Source of the DNA: Candidatus Omnitrophota bacterium
Lineage (GTDB): Bacteria; Omnitrophota; Omnitrophia; Omnitrophales; Aquincolibacteriaceae
Length of the DNA: 32,336 nucleotides
Direction: 5' to 3'
NCBI GenBank assembly: GCA_028713205.1
Contig: JAQTOZ010000010.1
Span: 1-32,336 of the forward strand
The stretch's first letter is position 1; every line of letters begins with the position of its first letter. This document shows positions 16,397-26,004 of the stretch, one piece after another. The notes under the pieces were generated by a model. That model was not told where the DNA came from. It worked only from the letters and a program-made list of their open reading frames with translations, and ran no database searches. The translations under genes and the position numbers were made by a program.

Positions 16397-16420
16397 GAAA
16401 CGAATCGGCAGATTCGTTTC
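16397..16420 (-). promoter_or_regulatory. Strong hairpin between cysK and yezD
   Basis: GAAACGAATC and GATTCGTTTC form a perfect 10-bp stem around a 4-base loop. It lies between the end of the small ORF after cysK and the yezD start. On the minus strand there is no immediate T-run, so it looks more like an mRNA processing or stability element, or a weak attenuator, than a clean terminator. Confidence 0.55.
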
Positions 16421-16422
16421 AT

Positions 16423-16491
16423 TCACATGAGCTGCACATTCGACAACTCCTGAGGCAAGGGGTATAAGGGATAGGGCGTTCTCTTTTTCAT
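16423..16491 (-). CDS. Possible 22-residue peptide coupled to cysK
   Basis: The ATG at 16491 overlaps the TGA of cysK as ATGA, and AGGAG lies eight bases before it inside the cysK coding end. The peptide begins [18 protein letters not shown] and ends QLM. It is Pro- and Leu-rich with a basic start. It could be a real short peptide, a translational-coupling device, or chance. No family can be assigned. Confidence 0.3.
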   Translation of the reverse strand: MKKRTPYPLYPLPQELSNVQLM

Positions 16492-17423
16492 GACAGGTAC
16501 TCCTGAAAAAGCCACGTAGACAAATACCGTTCTCCCGAAGAAGGAATGATGGCAACAATGGTTTGGCCTTTCGACTCTTCGCGCTGAGCCACCTGCAAAG
16601 CCGCCCACAATGCGGCACCGCTTGAGATACCGACCAAAATCCCGTCGAGCCGCGCCGTTTTGCGGGCAATATCACCGGCATCTTCCTGAGACACCTGAAT
16701 CACTTCATCGATGATGTCCGGATTTAAATTTTTTGGAATGAAACCCGCGCCGATCCCCTGAAGTTTATGGGGACCCGGCTTGCCGCCTGACAAAACCGGT
16801 GAATCTTTCGGTTCCACCGCAATCACCCGAACCGAAGGCTTGTGCTTCTTCAACACTTCGCCGACGCCTGTAATCGTGCCTCCCGTGCCGACCCCGGCAA
16901 TGAGAATATCCACCCGGCCATCGGTGTCCCGCCAAATTTCTTCGGCCGTTGTCTTGCGATGGATTTCCGGATTGGCAGGATTGTCAAACTGCTGCGGAAC
17001 AAAGCTGTGAGGGATGTCCCGCGCAAGCTCCTCTGCTTTTGCAATGGCACCGCGCATCCCCTTCGCACCTTCCGTCAAGACAAGATCGGCTCCGAAAATT
17101 TTCAAAAGCTGTCTGCGTTCCATACTCATGGTGTCCGGCATGGTCAAAATCAAGCGGTATCCCTTGGCCGCCGCCACAAAGGCGAGTGCGATCCCGGTAT
17201 TTCCGCTCGTCGGTTCGATAATCACCGAATCCTTGTGCAGTTTCCCGTCTTTCTCGGCAGCTTCAATCATGGCCGCGCCGATGCGGTCCTTCACGCTTGA
17301 GAGCGGATTAAAAAATTCCAGTTTTACCAAAATCTCGGCCTTGACCCCGTCGGCAAGCCGGTTGATTTTCACCAACGGCGTGTTGCCGATGGTCTTTGTG
17401 ATATCACTATAAATTTTTGCCAT
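16488..17423 (-). CDS. cysK: Cysteine synthase (O-acetylserine sulfhydrylase)
   Basis: A 311-residue fold-type II PLP enzyme that makes L-cysteine from O-acetyl-L-serine and sulfide. The PLP lysine is Lys45 (NPLSSVKDR), the substrate loop is TSGNTGIAL, the phosphate-binding loop is GVGTGGT, and SGERYLST is near the C-terminus. The length is typical. GGGAGGGG lies just before the ATG and the gene is 23 bases after metY. Together they give both Cys and homocysteine from sulfide. Confidence 0.96.
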   Translation of the reverse strand: MAKIYSDITKTIGNTPLVKINRLADGVKAEILVKLEFFNPLSSVKDRIGAAMIEAAEKDGKLHKDSVIIEPTSGNTGIALAFVAAAKGYRLILTMPDTMSMERRQLLKIFGADLVLTEGAKGMRGAIAKAEELARDIPHSFVPQQFDNPANPEIHRKTTAEEIWRDTDGRVDILIAGVGTGGTITGVGEVLKKHKPSVRVIAVEPKDSPVLSGGKPGPHKLQGIGAGFIPKNLNPDIIDEVIQVSQEDAGDIARKTARLDGILVGISSGAALWAALQVAQREESKGQTIVAIIPSSGERYLSTWLFQEYLS

Positions 17424-17446
17424 AAATCCCCTCCCTTGACTCCATT

Positions 17447-19200
<1,754 letters not shown>

Positions 19201-19228
19201 TTTTTACTCCTTTTTCGAACGTGATTGA

Positions 19229-19257
19229 AATATAACTTAGTTAATCATGTAAGTCAA
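19229..19257 (-). promoter_or_regulatory. Promoter and putative operator of the rrf2-metY-cysK operon
   Basis: On the minus strand TTGACT (19252-19257) and TATATT (19229-19234) are 17 bases apart. The spacer and edge contain ACTTACATGATTAACTAAGT (19235-19254), an imperfect inverted repeat with 5-bp outer arms ACTTA/TAAGT. Predicted start is about 19222, giving a 21-base leader. An Rrf2 regulator is the likely binder, making the operon autoregulated. Confidence 0.7.
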
Positions 19258-19389
19258 GTATCAATTAAAAAATATTTCTCCATACATTCAAAACCATTAG
19301 AGAGTCTTATTTACATGAAGGCCGCAACAAGAAGAATATAAAAACAAAAAGTAGGCTCAACTTATTGTCTTATAATTATTTACGGAATT
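19258..19389. other. AT-rich intergenic region, no gene seen
   Basis: About 130 bases between the rrf2 promoter and the end of larC, much richer in A/T than either flank. On the minus strand, just after the larC stop, a weak AAGT/ACTT stem is followed by TTTTTGTTTTT and may end the lar transcript. All reading frames are closed, so no LarC2 domain or extra gene is encoded. Confidence 0.5.
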
Positions 19390-20142
19390 TTATTTCACCA
19401 CTTTCTTTTGCCTTAGGGAATCGCCCAAAGCAAAGACAGCACCGTTGGGGACATTGGGAAGGACACGGCTGCCATAAGCACGAATGATGTTTTTCAGTGA
19501 AACTTTCGGCCATGGACCGAATTTAGCGCCGAATGCTTTCAACAGCGATATCGCAGTCGGAGTTACCGTCTCCCCCTTTGAATCGATGCCGTAAACCGGG
19601 ACATCTTTCAAGAGATAAAGCGCGGCCGGCGCCGGGGAGGGCAGCACACCGTGCGCGCAAGGGATGTTTCCGTCGCAAAGCGGCAAAGGGCTGCAAAAAA
19701 ATCTAGCGGGCGAAAGCGCATCGAAGAGAGCCGCGGCGAGACAAACATCCAAAATGCTGTCGAGCCCGCCAATTTCATGGAACGTGACTTCATCCGGATG
19801 AACGCGATGGATCGCACCCTCGGCCTTGGCTAAAAGGCGGAACGCCGTCTGTGCGTATCGTTTTGCCCGCAAACTCAGACGGCTTCTCGCAATGATTTTT
19901 TGAATGTCTTTGAAACTTCTGTGATGGTGCTCCGGTTTTAATTTGACGGACGCGCGCCAGCCGGTAATACCGTTTACGAATGCTTTGCGAATTTTGATCG
20001 CGCCGCAAAGTTCCCGGACCCCGATTTGCGCGATCATTTCATTCAGACAGCGCTCCGAGAAATTACCGACCTTGGCAAGACCTGTCACCATCATATCCCC
20101 GCTCATCCCCGAGGGCGCACGCACAATCAAATCGCTTTTCAT
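19390..20142 (-). CDS. larC: LarC N-terminal domain only (LarC1), nickel insertion for the nickel-pincer cofactor
   Basis: A 250-residue protein matching the N-terminal LarC (DUF111) domain. Visible blocks are SGMSGDM at 11-17, a His-rich KPEHHHRSF segment, VTFHEIGGLDSILD, and the end block YGSRVLPNVPNGAVFALGD, equivalent to the GAGTRDLPDRPNVLR-type close of LarC1. Full LarC is over 400 residues, and its C-terminal half (LarC2) binds CTP and is needed for nickel insertion. Here the ORF stops at the domain boundary and no LarC2 sequence follows in any frame. It overlaps larB by ATGA. The missing half may be encoded elsewhere, or this form may work differently. Confidence 0.88.
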   Translation of the reverse strand: MKSDLIVRAPSGMSGDMMVTGLAKVGNFSERCLNEMIAQIGVRELCGAIKIRKAFVNGITGWRASVKLKPEHHHRSFKDIQKIIARSRLSLRAKRYAQTAFRLLAKAEGAIHRVHPDEVTFHEIGGLDSILDVCLAAALFDALSPARFFCSPLPLCDGNIPCAHGVLPSPAPAALYLLKDVPVYGIDSKGETVTPTAISLLKAFGAKFGPWPKVSLKNIIRAYGSRVLPNVPNGAVFALGDSLRQKKVVK

Positions 20143-20813
20143 TTTTTACGCGCCCCCTGCCGCACGAACGAATTGATCATCCGGAAGGCCGCACATGCCG
20201 CACCATACCCGTTGTCGATATTCACAACCGCGATTCCCGGGGCGCAACTCGCGAGCATGCTATGGAGCGCCGCGACGCCGCCTTGGGCCACGCCATAGCC
20301 CACAGAAGTCGGCACCGCGACAATCGGCCGGGGCGACAGGCCCCCTAGCACCGACACCATGGCAGCGTCCATCCCTGCGACAACGACAATCACGTCATGG
20401 CAATTGATGGCTTCGATATTCTTATCCAACCGCCACAGACCGGCAACCCCGATATCGGCAAACAAATGACTTTCGACCCCCAGATATTCCAGGGTGCGAC
20501 ACACTTCACACGCCACGGCGAGATCCGCGGAACCCGCTGTCACAACGGCGACAGAAACCGAATGGATTTTCGGCATCGTCCCGCAAATAAAAGCGGTCCG
20601 GGAAAGCGAATCATAGTTCAATTTCTTAATGTGGGCGGGTTTTAACGCCGCATAGCCCTCACGTGAAAGCCTTGTCAAAAGCACCGGGTGTTTCTTTTGA
20701 CCGATCACTTCGGTCAAAAGTTTATTGAGGACCGCGCGATCTTTTCCCTCGCACAAAATACACTCCGGCATCCCGATACGCTGATGGCGGAAGTAATCGA
20801 AGACGAAACTCAT
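20139..20813 (-). CDS. larB: LarB, pyridinium-3,5-biscarboxylic acid mononucleotide synthase
   Basis: A 224-residue PurE-like (AIR carboxylase-related) enzyme. LarB carboxylates the pyridinium ring of nicotinic acid adenine dinucleotide and cleaves off AMP, the first step to the nickel-pincer nucleotide. Blocks seen are VVTAGSADLAVACE, VVVAGMDAAMVSVLGGL, VPTSVGYG and VVNIDNGYGA. Cys190 (MLASCAPGI) is in the place where the LarB nucleophile is expected. The gene overlaps larE and larC by ATGA on both sides, so the three are one translationally coupled operon. Confidence 0.95.
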   Translation of the reverse strand: MSFVFDYFRHQRIGMPECILCEGKDRAVLNKLLTEVIGQKKHPVLLTRLSREGYAALKPAHIKKLNYDSLSRTAFICGTMPKIHSVSVAVVTAGSADLAVACEVCRTLEYLGVESHLFADIGVAGLWRLDKNIEAINCHDVIVVVAGMDAAMVSVLGGLSPRPIVAVPTSVGYGVAQGGVAALHSMLASCAPGIAVVNIDNGYGAACAAFRMINSFVRQGARKK

Positions 20814-21676
20814 GACGGATGCACGAATGCCCGTCCGGGCTGATAAGGTTCGGAATCCAGCGAAAGGCTTTCCATTTCCTTATGTTTCGAAAGGATTTCG
20901 TTTTCGAGATCGCGAATCAGATCTGGAGGGAACTTATCATAATCTTCGCGCAGCGTTTCGATAAACAGGTTTCTCTGTTTCATACGGCACCGTACCACCT
21001 TGACGCCCGTCATCCTTTTGAGCCTGGATTCGATGGAATCGATCAGAGTCAACCATTGGGCCTCGACACGCGTACCCGTATAAACCCGGCTCGAAAGACA
21101 GGGCGAAGCGGCCAATTCGGCAAACGGTAATTTTAAAAACCGGCAAAGCGCGCGAATGTCATCCTTGCCGATATGGGCTTCGATAAACGGGTGACGCACC
21201 CCGGCTTCCCTGGCAGCATCCAACCCTGGGCGATATTCACCGAGATCATCGACATTGGCCCCGCTTAACACCGGATATCGCTTAAGACCTCCGGTTTCGG
21301 CGTCAGCGCCATTCTCGGAGATTATTCCGTACCGGTCCGATTGAGGGTCGTAACCAAATCGCAGGAGCGTCTCATAAAGACGCCGCTTGCAATAGTAACA
21401 ACGGTTGACGGGATTGCGCACATAATCTTCGCATTCAAATTCACCCGCATTGACGAAAACAAGCCGCCAGCCCTCTTTTTCCGCATAGCCTTGAACCCGA
21501 ACGCTGGCTTCCGCCGGCACGGCCGGACCGGTCCCATGTACGATCAGCGTTCTTCGCGGGAAAAGCCGATGTGCCAAAGTCGAAAGGAGCAAGCTATCAA
21601 GTCCGCCACTACAGGCCACCAAGGCTGGGCCGGTTTCACTTAATACTTCATTGATATTTTCGAGTTTTTCATCCAA
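20810..21676 (-). CDS. larE: LarE, ATP-dependent sulfur transferase for the nickel-pincer cofactor
   Basis: A 288-residue PP-loop ATPase (SGGLDS at 23-28) that adenylates and thiolates pyridinium biscarboxylate. The conserved NRCYYCKRRLYE block is at about 91-102. Cys193 in SPCLSSR is the candidate sacrificial sulfur donor by position; assignment is inferred. Other cysteines (82, 93, 96) could instead support cluster-dependent transfer known for some LarE. The start is TTG 21676 with GGGGGAA eight bases upstream, and no in-frame ATG precedes SGG, so TTG is well supported. It is first in the operon; no larA lies in the window. Confidence 0.93.
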   Translation of the reverse strand: MDEKLENINEVLSETGPALVACSGGLDSLLLSTLAHRLFPRRTLIVHGTGPAVPAEASVRVQGYAEKEGWRLVFVNAGEFECEDYVRNPVNRCYYCKRRLYETLLRFGYDPQSDRYGIISENGADAETGGLKRYPVLSGANVDDLGEYRPGLDAAREAGVRHPFIEAHIGKDDIRALCRFLKLPFAELAASPCLSSRVYTGTRVEAQWLTLIDSIESRLKRMTGVKVVRCRMKQRNLFIETLREDYDKFPPDLIRDLENEILSKHKEMESLSLDSEPYQPGRAFVHPS

Positions 21677-21809
21677 GAGATCGTTCCCCCGCTTCTTAAA
21701 TCCGATGGACCTATTTTAAAGCGAAAAAACCATCGCGGTACAAATATTTTTTCATCGCTCCGCTCACCGCCTGCCATTCGACCGTGCCGGTCCGGCGATG
21801 ACAAACCGA

Positions 21810-23135
21810 CTATGAAGACTGCATCGCCTGCAGCAACACTTTTGCCACAGTCTCATGGCCAAGAACGTTGAGATGGTCATCCAAAAGATAAAAGTATTTT
21901 TCGTCTTTTAAGACCGGGGATAAATCCATGACTCGCAGGTCAAGGAAATACCGTGAGACGTCTTCCTTTTCAAGATGCATCCGGAGCGTTGATACAAATT
22001 GGTCATCGATGAAGAGATGGGGTGAAATTTCAATCACAATCACGCGCACCCGGCTCAAATCCACATGGCTCCCGTGAATCAATGCGTTGAGAAACATTTT
22101 CACTTCCGTTACCGGATCTGGCGCATGAGAAACGGGGAATGGCTCCACACTCCTAGGTCTATCGTACCAGCGCAAGAGAAGGTCCCGTTTAAGCATCCCC
22201 GCAAGCTTGACCGTATATTTCCCGGGATAGTATGAATGAGCCGTCAAATAGGCCCGCTGTCTTTCCGCATATCGTACGGGGTCCGCCCCAGGCCAACGGT
22301 TTCCTTTGATATAAAATTCTTCGTTTTCCCTGAAATCATTCGGATGATACTGAACAATAAGATATTTCAAACGGGATGTGTCGAGCCTGTCCAGCAGACG
22401 CATTTCTCTCGCAGTCCCGTAAGACGAAACCGCCGTGTTCAAGACCTTTAAATGGCTTTTTTGCTGAAGGATTTCCGCAAATGTTTGGTCTTGATCGACA
22501 CCCCATCCCATCGCAACCGAATCACCCAGGATAATAACGTCCGGAGCTTCGAGGGAGAAGTCATCGTCTCGCAAACCGAGACGATTCACCCTAAATTGAT
22601 TGTTGAACTCGCGGCAGGCAAAAGTGAAGGCCCCGGGCTTTAGCGTATAACCGAGTTCCGGATCATAAAGCGCAGATGCCGGCTCATACTGTATGGTCCT
22701 GCGGTCATAGTAGAAATAAATTTCTAAAATCAAATCGCGGATAGGCACCGGCAAATAGTTCAATACCACGGGTTTGGCGAGCACACTCCAAATCAAACTT
22801 TCAGAGATGGCCGCCCCCAACAGGGCCCAAATCAAAACAGGAAGGATTCCCCATCGGACCGTGGCCCAAGACATGGCCATCAACACGATACCAAGAACAA
22901 CCGAATTGAAGAAAAAGAACGTAAATCGGCTATCGGCAATACCAAAATAGAAATCGACCGGCAGTTCTTTCTGCCCTTGAATGACGCTGTTCAAAATACC
23001 GAGAGATTCCCCGCGATACATACAGGCAATGACGGTATGCCCCCACATCCCATAAACGAAATAAACCGCGGCAAAAAAAACGGCGCCGGCGATAGAAAAC
23101 AAGATACACGCCTTATCGGCATTTTTCATTTTCAT
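21810..23135 (-). CDS. Membrane-anchored SGNH/GDSL hydrolase
   Basis: A 441-residue protein with several N-terminal hydrophobic helices (about 10-130) and a C-terminal SGNH domain. Block I is LGDSVAMGWG with Ser206, block II has Gly in VSSYGTAREM, block III is HPNDF with Asn266, and block V is DDHLN with Asp419/His421. All four catalytic elements are present. Such envelope SGNH proteins often act as O-acyl transferases or esterases on glycans. The neighbouring gene is a paralogue-like SGNH protein. Start is ATG 23135 or 23129, with GCGGGA just upstream. Substrate unknown. Confidence 0.85.
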   Translation of the reverse strand: MKMKNADKACILFSIAGAVFFAAVYFVYGMWGHTVIACMYRGESLGILNSVIQGQKELPVDFYFGIADSRFTFFFFNSVVLGIVLMAMSWATVRWGILPVLIWALLGAAISESLIWSVLAKPVVLNYLPVPIRDLILEIYFYYDRRTIQYEPASALYDPELGYTLKPGAFTFACREFNNQFRVNRLGLRDDDFSLEAPDVIILGDSVAMGWGVDQDQTFAEILQQKSHLKVLNTAVSSYGTAREMRLLDRLDTSRLKYLIVQYHPNDFRENEEFYIKGNRWPGADPVRYAERQRAYLTAHSYYPGKYTVKLAGMLKRDLLLRWYDRPRSVEPFPVSHAPDPVTEVKMFLNALIHGSHVDLSRVRVIVIEISPHLFIDDQFVSTLRMHLEKEDVSRYFLDLRVMDLSPVLKDEKYFYLLDDHLNVLGHETVAKVLLQAMQSS

Positions 23136-23185
23136 TTTCCCGCTTTATGCCATTTCGCAAAGAAGTTGAGTCAACACGCCGAGTA

Positions 23186-24391
23186 TCAGTGCACGCTTGC
23201 GGCCGCCAAGGCCTCGAGAACCGCCGGTTGCCGGCTGAGAGATTGCGCCACAATCGCGTTGGCGGCAGGAGTAAAATGACCGTCGTAAGGGAAATATAAC
23301 ATCTGGCCGGCGTTCCGGCGTAAATCTTCCGTCAGGTTCACAAAAGGAATCCCGTTCTCCTTCGCGAACCCCGCGACAAGATCAAAGGAGAATGGGTCTG
23401 TATACGTCTTGCCTTCTTCAAACCCCCAGGAGACCCTGCCTTTCCCCCATTGTTCGGGGCCGACTTGGATCCCGTAAGGATACATCACAAGCACAAAAGG
23501 AATACGGTTTTGCTGTGCCAAGCGGGCGCTCATTAAAATATATTTCCCGGTCCGCTCAAAGTGTCTGCGAATTTCACCGGCTTTTTCTTCACCGCGTAAA
23601 AAAAGCCGGCCGTCATAGGCGATTACATCCTCCCGGGTCGTCGCGATCACCGCTTTGACTTTCTTCCCTTCCAGGACCGCCTGACAATACTTCCGCAAAC
23701 CCAGTTTTTGAATCTGCAAAAAAGTTCGAACGACTTTATTGTGCACATAAGAAGCGAAGACACTGTTGGCCCGCAAATAATTCCAAAGAAGGAAGTGGCC
23801 ATACTCGTAATAGGGGTTGAGCCCGGCCATCTCGCCGTTTTTATCATCGACCAAGTTCTTTTCGAAATTCCAATCTTCCCACAGGTCCGAGAAATCCAAC
23901 ATCATCACAATCATGTCCGGCTTGAATTTCGGGATTTCCTCGCGCAAGCGCAGATAATAAATCAAGGGAGAAGTACTGCCGCGGCCGACATTGACGACTT
24001 CGGTCGAAAGCCCCGCCGTTGCCAGTTGTTCTTGCAGTAAAACGGAAATCGTCTCGTCATCTTCCGCCCCGACTCCGAAAACAAAAGAGTCTCCCACCAA
24101 AAAGATCCGCGGGATGCCCGGTTTTTTTTCGACGGTCATTTCCGGACCGCGGAACCCCTCGCCGTTGATGTGGACCATCGTATCGTATTCGCCGGGTTCA
24201 TGAGAGGTCAGATGCATGACCGCATGCGGCATAAAGGTGTGATGGTATTTCGTGTCCACACGCCCCATGGAAAGTTTGAGCGCATCCTCTTTCCTTGCCA
24301 GGCGGAAAATCCCCTCAAGCGCCAGCAGCAAAAAGACGAGGGCAAGAAAAGACACAAAAAGGTTCCGGACAAATCGGGTGAACAAGTGCAT
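23186..24391 (-). CDS. SGNH hydrolase-like protein with N-terminal membrane anchor
   Basis: A 401-residue protein with one N-terminal helix (about 8-30) and an SGNH domain. Block I is LVGDSFVFGVG with Ser102, preceded by the INGEGFRG motif common in these proteins. Block II is VVNVGRGSTS, and the acid-base pair is in YDGHFTP (Asp370/His372). Block III lacks the usual Asn: the sequence is MMLDFSDLWED with Ser168-Asp169. Activity may be altered. ATG 24391 has AAAGGA close upstream; a TTG one codon earlier is less likely. It lies 51 bases before the other SGNH gene and 24 bases after the Er-VIT gene. Confidence 0.82.
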   Translation of the reverse strand: MHLFTRFVRNLFVSFLALVFLLLALEGIFRLARKEDALKLSMGRVDTKYHHTFMPHAVMHLTSHEPGEYDTMVHINGEGFRGPEMTVEKKPGIPRIFLVGDSFVFGVGAEDDETISVLLQEQLATAGLSTEVVNVGRGSTSPLIYYLRLREEIPKFKPDMIVMMLDFSDLWEDWNFEKNLVDDKNGEMAGLNPYYEYGHFLLWNYLRANSVFASYVHNKVVRTFLQIQKLGLRKYCQAVLEGKKVKAVIATTREDVIAYDGRLFLRGEEKAGEIRRHFERTGKYILMSARLAQQNRIPFVLVMYPYGIQVGPEQWGKGRVSWGFEEGKTYTDPFSFDLVAGFAKENGIPFVNLTEDLRRNAGQMLYFPYDGHFTPAANAIVAQSLSRQPAVLEALAAASVH

Positions 24392-24415
24392 CAATCCTTT
24401 GATATCTATTTCGGC

Positions 24416-25318
24416 TTAAGCATCGACATGCAGGAATTGCCGGATCACAAAACCGATCCCAAACGAAATCGCGGCGACCCCCAAACTGATCGTGAGCATT
24501 TCCGGAAAACGTTTTCGAAACTGCAAATCGCGAGCGACGGAAATATAAAACGTAAAAACGGCGATAATGACCACCGCAACGGCCAATGACATCGTCAAAC
24601 AAACATAAATGTTACTCCAAATAAAATACGGCAGAATCAAACACGTGACGGTCCCGACATAGGTCATCCCCGTATAGACCGAGGCCTTGACCGGATTTTT
24701 ATGCCCCTCCTCCTGACGGGTCGACAAATACTCGGATGCCGCCATGGAAAGCGACGCGGCAATCCCCGTGATCAACCCGGCAATGGCCACCAGCCGCGTG
24801 TTTTGAAGCGCAAGCGTCAGGCCGGCCAGCGTCCCGGTCAATTCCACGAGGGCATCGTTCAATCCCAAAACCGCCGAACTGATATAAAGCAACCGCTCCT
24901 CCTGGATCATATTCAGGATCGCTTTTTCGTGAGATTCTTCATCCTTCTCGATCCGTGCCACATCCGGAATAATCCGGGCGATCTCCGTGTACACGGCCTC
25001 GGCCTGCGTCTCCCCGCGTTCCATCAATTTAAGCCCAAAAGTCAATCCCAGGACCCGCGAGATAAAAACGTAAAACCAAATTTGCAAACGGTTTGGCGCG
25101 ACATCCCGCTGCGTATAGCGCTTAAAATATTGATAGTGCTTTAATTCTTCGCCGGAAATGCACTCCAGGATCCTCCGGTTTTCAGAGTCCTTGCTCGTAC
25201 GCGCAAGCTGTTTGTAGATTTCGTGCTCGGTGATCTCCGTTTTCTGGAAGATCAGAATCCTTTGCATGACGCCGGCATCAAGATTGTTTGTTTTCGCTTG
25301 AATCGGTTCCTCAGCCAT
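24416..25318 (-). CDS. Er-VIT protein: ferritin-like domain fused to VIT1/CCC1-type iron/manganese exporter (MbfA-like)
   Basis: A 300-residue fusion. Residues about 15-140 form a rubrerythrin-like four-helix domain with two metal-binding ExxH motifs (Glu58/His61 and Glu127/His130) plus further Glu in EITEHEIYKQL. Residues about 145-300 contain five hydrophobic helices with LGLNDALVELTGTLAGL and SMAASEYLSTRQE, hallmarks of VIT1/CCC1 transporters. Relatives such as MbfA export iron and protect against peroxide. GGGAGGGG precedes the ATG. It lies in a run of same-strand genes from the TPR protein to the SGNH pair; a link to them is not obvious. Confidence 0.92.
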   Translation of the reverse strand: MAEEPIQAKTNNLDAGVMQRILIFQKTEITEHEIYKQLARTSKDSENRRILECISGEELKHYQYFKRYTQRDVAPNRLQIWFYVFISRVLGLTFGLKLMERGETQAEAVYTEIARIIPDVARIEKDEESHEKAILNMIQEERLLYISSAVLGLNDALVELTGTLAGLTLALQNTRLVAIAGLITGIAASLSMAASEYLSTRQEEGHKNPVKASVYTGMTYVGTVTCLILPYFIWSNIYVCLTMSLAVAVVIIAVFTFYISVARDLQFRKRFPEMLTISLGVAAISFGIGFVIRQFLHVDA

Positions 25319-25365
25319 AAATCCCCTCCCGTTTCATCCTCCAACAAGGTTCGCGCGAAATGATT

Positions 25366-26001
25366 TCATTTTCGGTCCAATGCCGCGTAAGCCATGAGGT
25401 ATTCCCGGATCCGCGTTTTGATTTTGTCGTAGTCCCGCGCCCCGATCCATTCCAGATTAAATACGCTTGCCCCCATCGCAACGGCGCTGGCACCGTTTTC
25501 AAAATAATCCTTCAAATTATCCGGAGTCACTCCGGCACAGGCCAAAAGTTCGATTTCGGGAAAGGGCCCCTTGATTTCCCTGAAATAACCCGGCCCCAGC
25601 ATTTTCGCCGGGAAAACCTTGACCATCGTCGCACCGAAACACCAAGCGTTGTAAATTTCCTGAGGGCCAAAAGCCCCCGGAAAAACCGGAATTTTATTTC
25701 GGACGCAATACGCGATAACTTCTTGGACCGCCACCGGCATCACAACAAAAGAGGCCCCGGCCTCCAGAGCCGATTTGAGAATGGGCACCGTCAGCACGGT
25801 GCCGGCACCGATCGTCAAGCGTTTGGAAAAAAGTCTGGCGGCCTTCCGGATCAGGCCTGCGGCATTTTCCGTATTCATCGTTATTTCAACGGTACGAAGC
25901 CCGCTCTCCGTGATCGCCTCAAACAACGGCTCGACGGAATCCTCCGGAATCCCCCTTAAAATCCCCAAAAGCGGAAGTTTCCTGAATTGCTCCACATCCA
26001 T
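25366..26001 (-). CDS. KDPG/KHG aldolase family protein
   Basis: A 211-residue class I TIM-barrel aldolase. The Schiff-base lysine is Lys128 (MVKVFPAKMLGPG), the acid-base glutamate is Glu39 (VEITMNT), and Thr68 is in TIGAGTVL. Two substrate-binding motifs differ from Entner-Doudoroff Eda: the Arg normally after VTL is Asn43, and the PTGGV phosphate loop is ACAGV (154-158). The substrate is therefore probably a 2-keto acid other than KDPG. GAGGTGG lies eight bases before the ATG. It is three bases after the DRE-TIM aldolase gene. Confidence 0.85.
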   Translation of the reverse strand: MDVEQFRKLPLLGILRGIPEDSVEPLFEAITESGLRTVEITMNTENAAGLIRKAARLFSKRLTIGAGTVLTVPILKSALEAGASFVVMPVAVQEVIAYCVRNKIPVFPGAFGPQEIYNAWCFGATMVKVFPAKMLGPGYFREIKGPFPEIELLACAGVTPDNLKDYFENGASAVAMGASVFNLEWIGARDYDKIKTRIREYLMAYAALDRK

Positions 26002-26004
26002 GCG

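Noticed and set aside
16294-16422. 43-residue N-terminal extension of the yezD-like protein
   Set aside because: The extension crosses the hairpin, is Cys/Ser-rich without family resemblance, and ATG 16293 has its own AAGGTG site and gives the normal family length.
19258-19400. Programmed frameshift joining larC to a downstream larC2
   Set aside because: All frames after the larC stop close quickly in AT-rich DNA, and the rrf2 promoter follows, so there is no second half to shift into.
21740-21809. GC-rich inverted repeat GCCGGACCGGC after the first SGNH gene as terminator
   Set aside because: The centre allows only a 4-bp stem with a 3-base loop and no T-run follows in the right direction.
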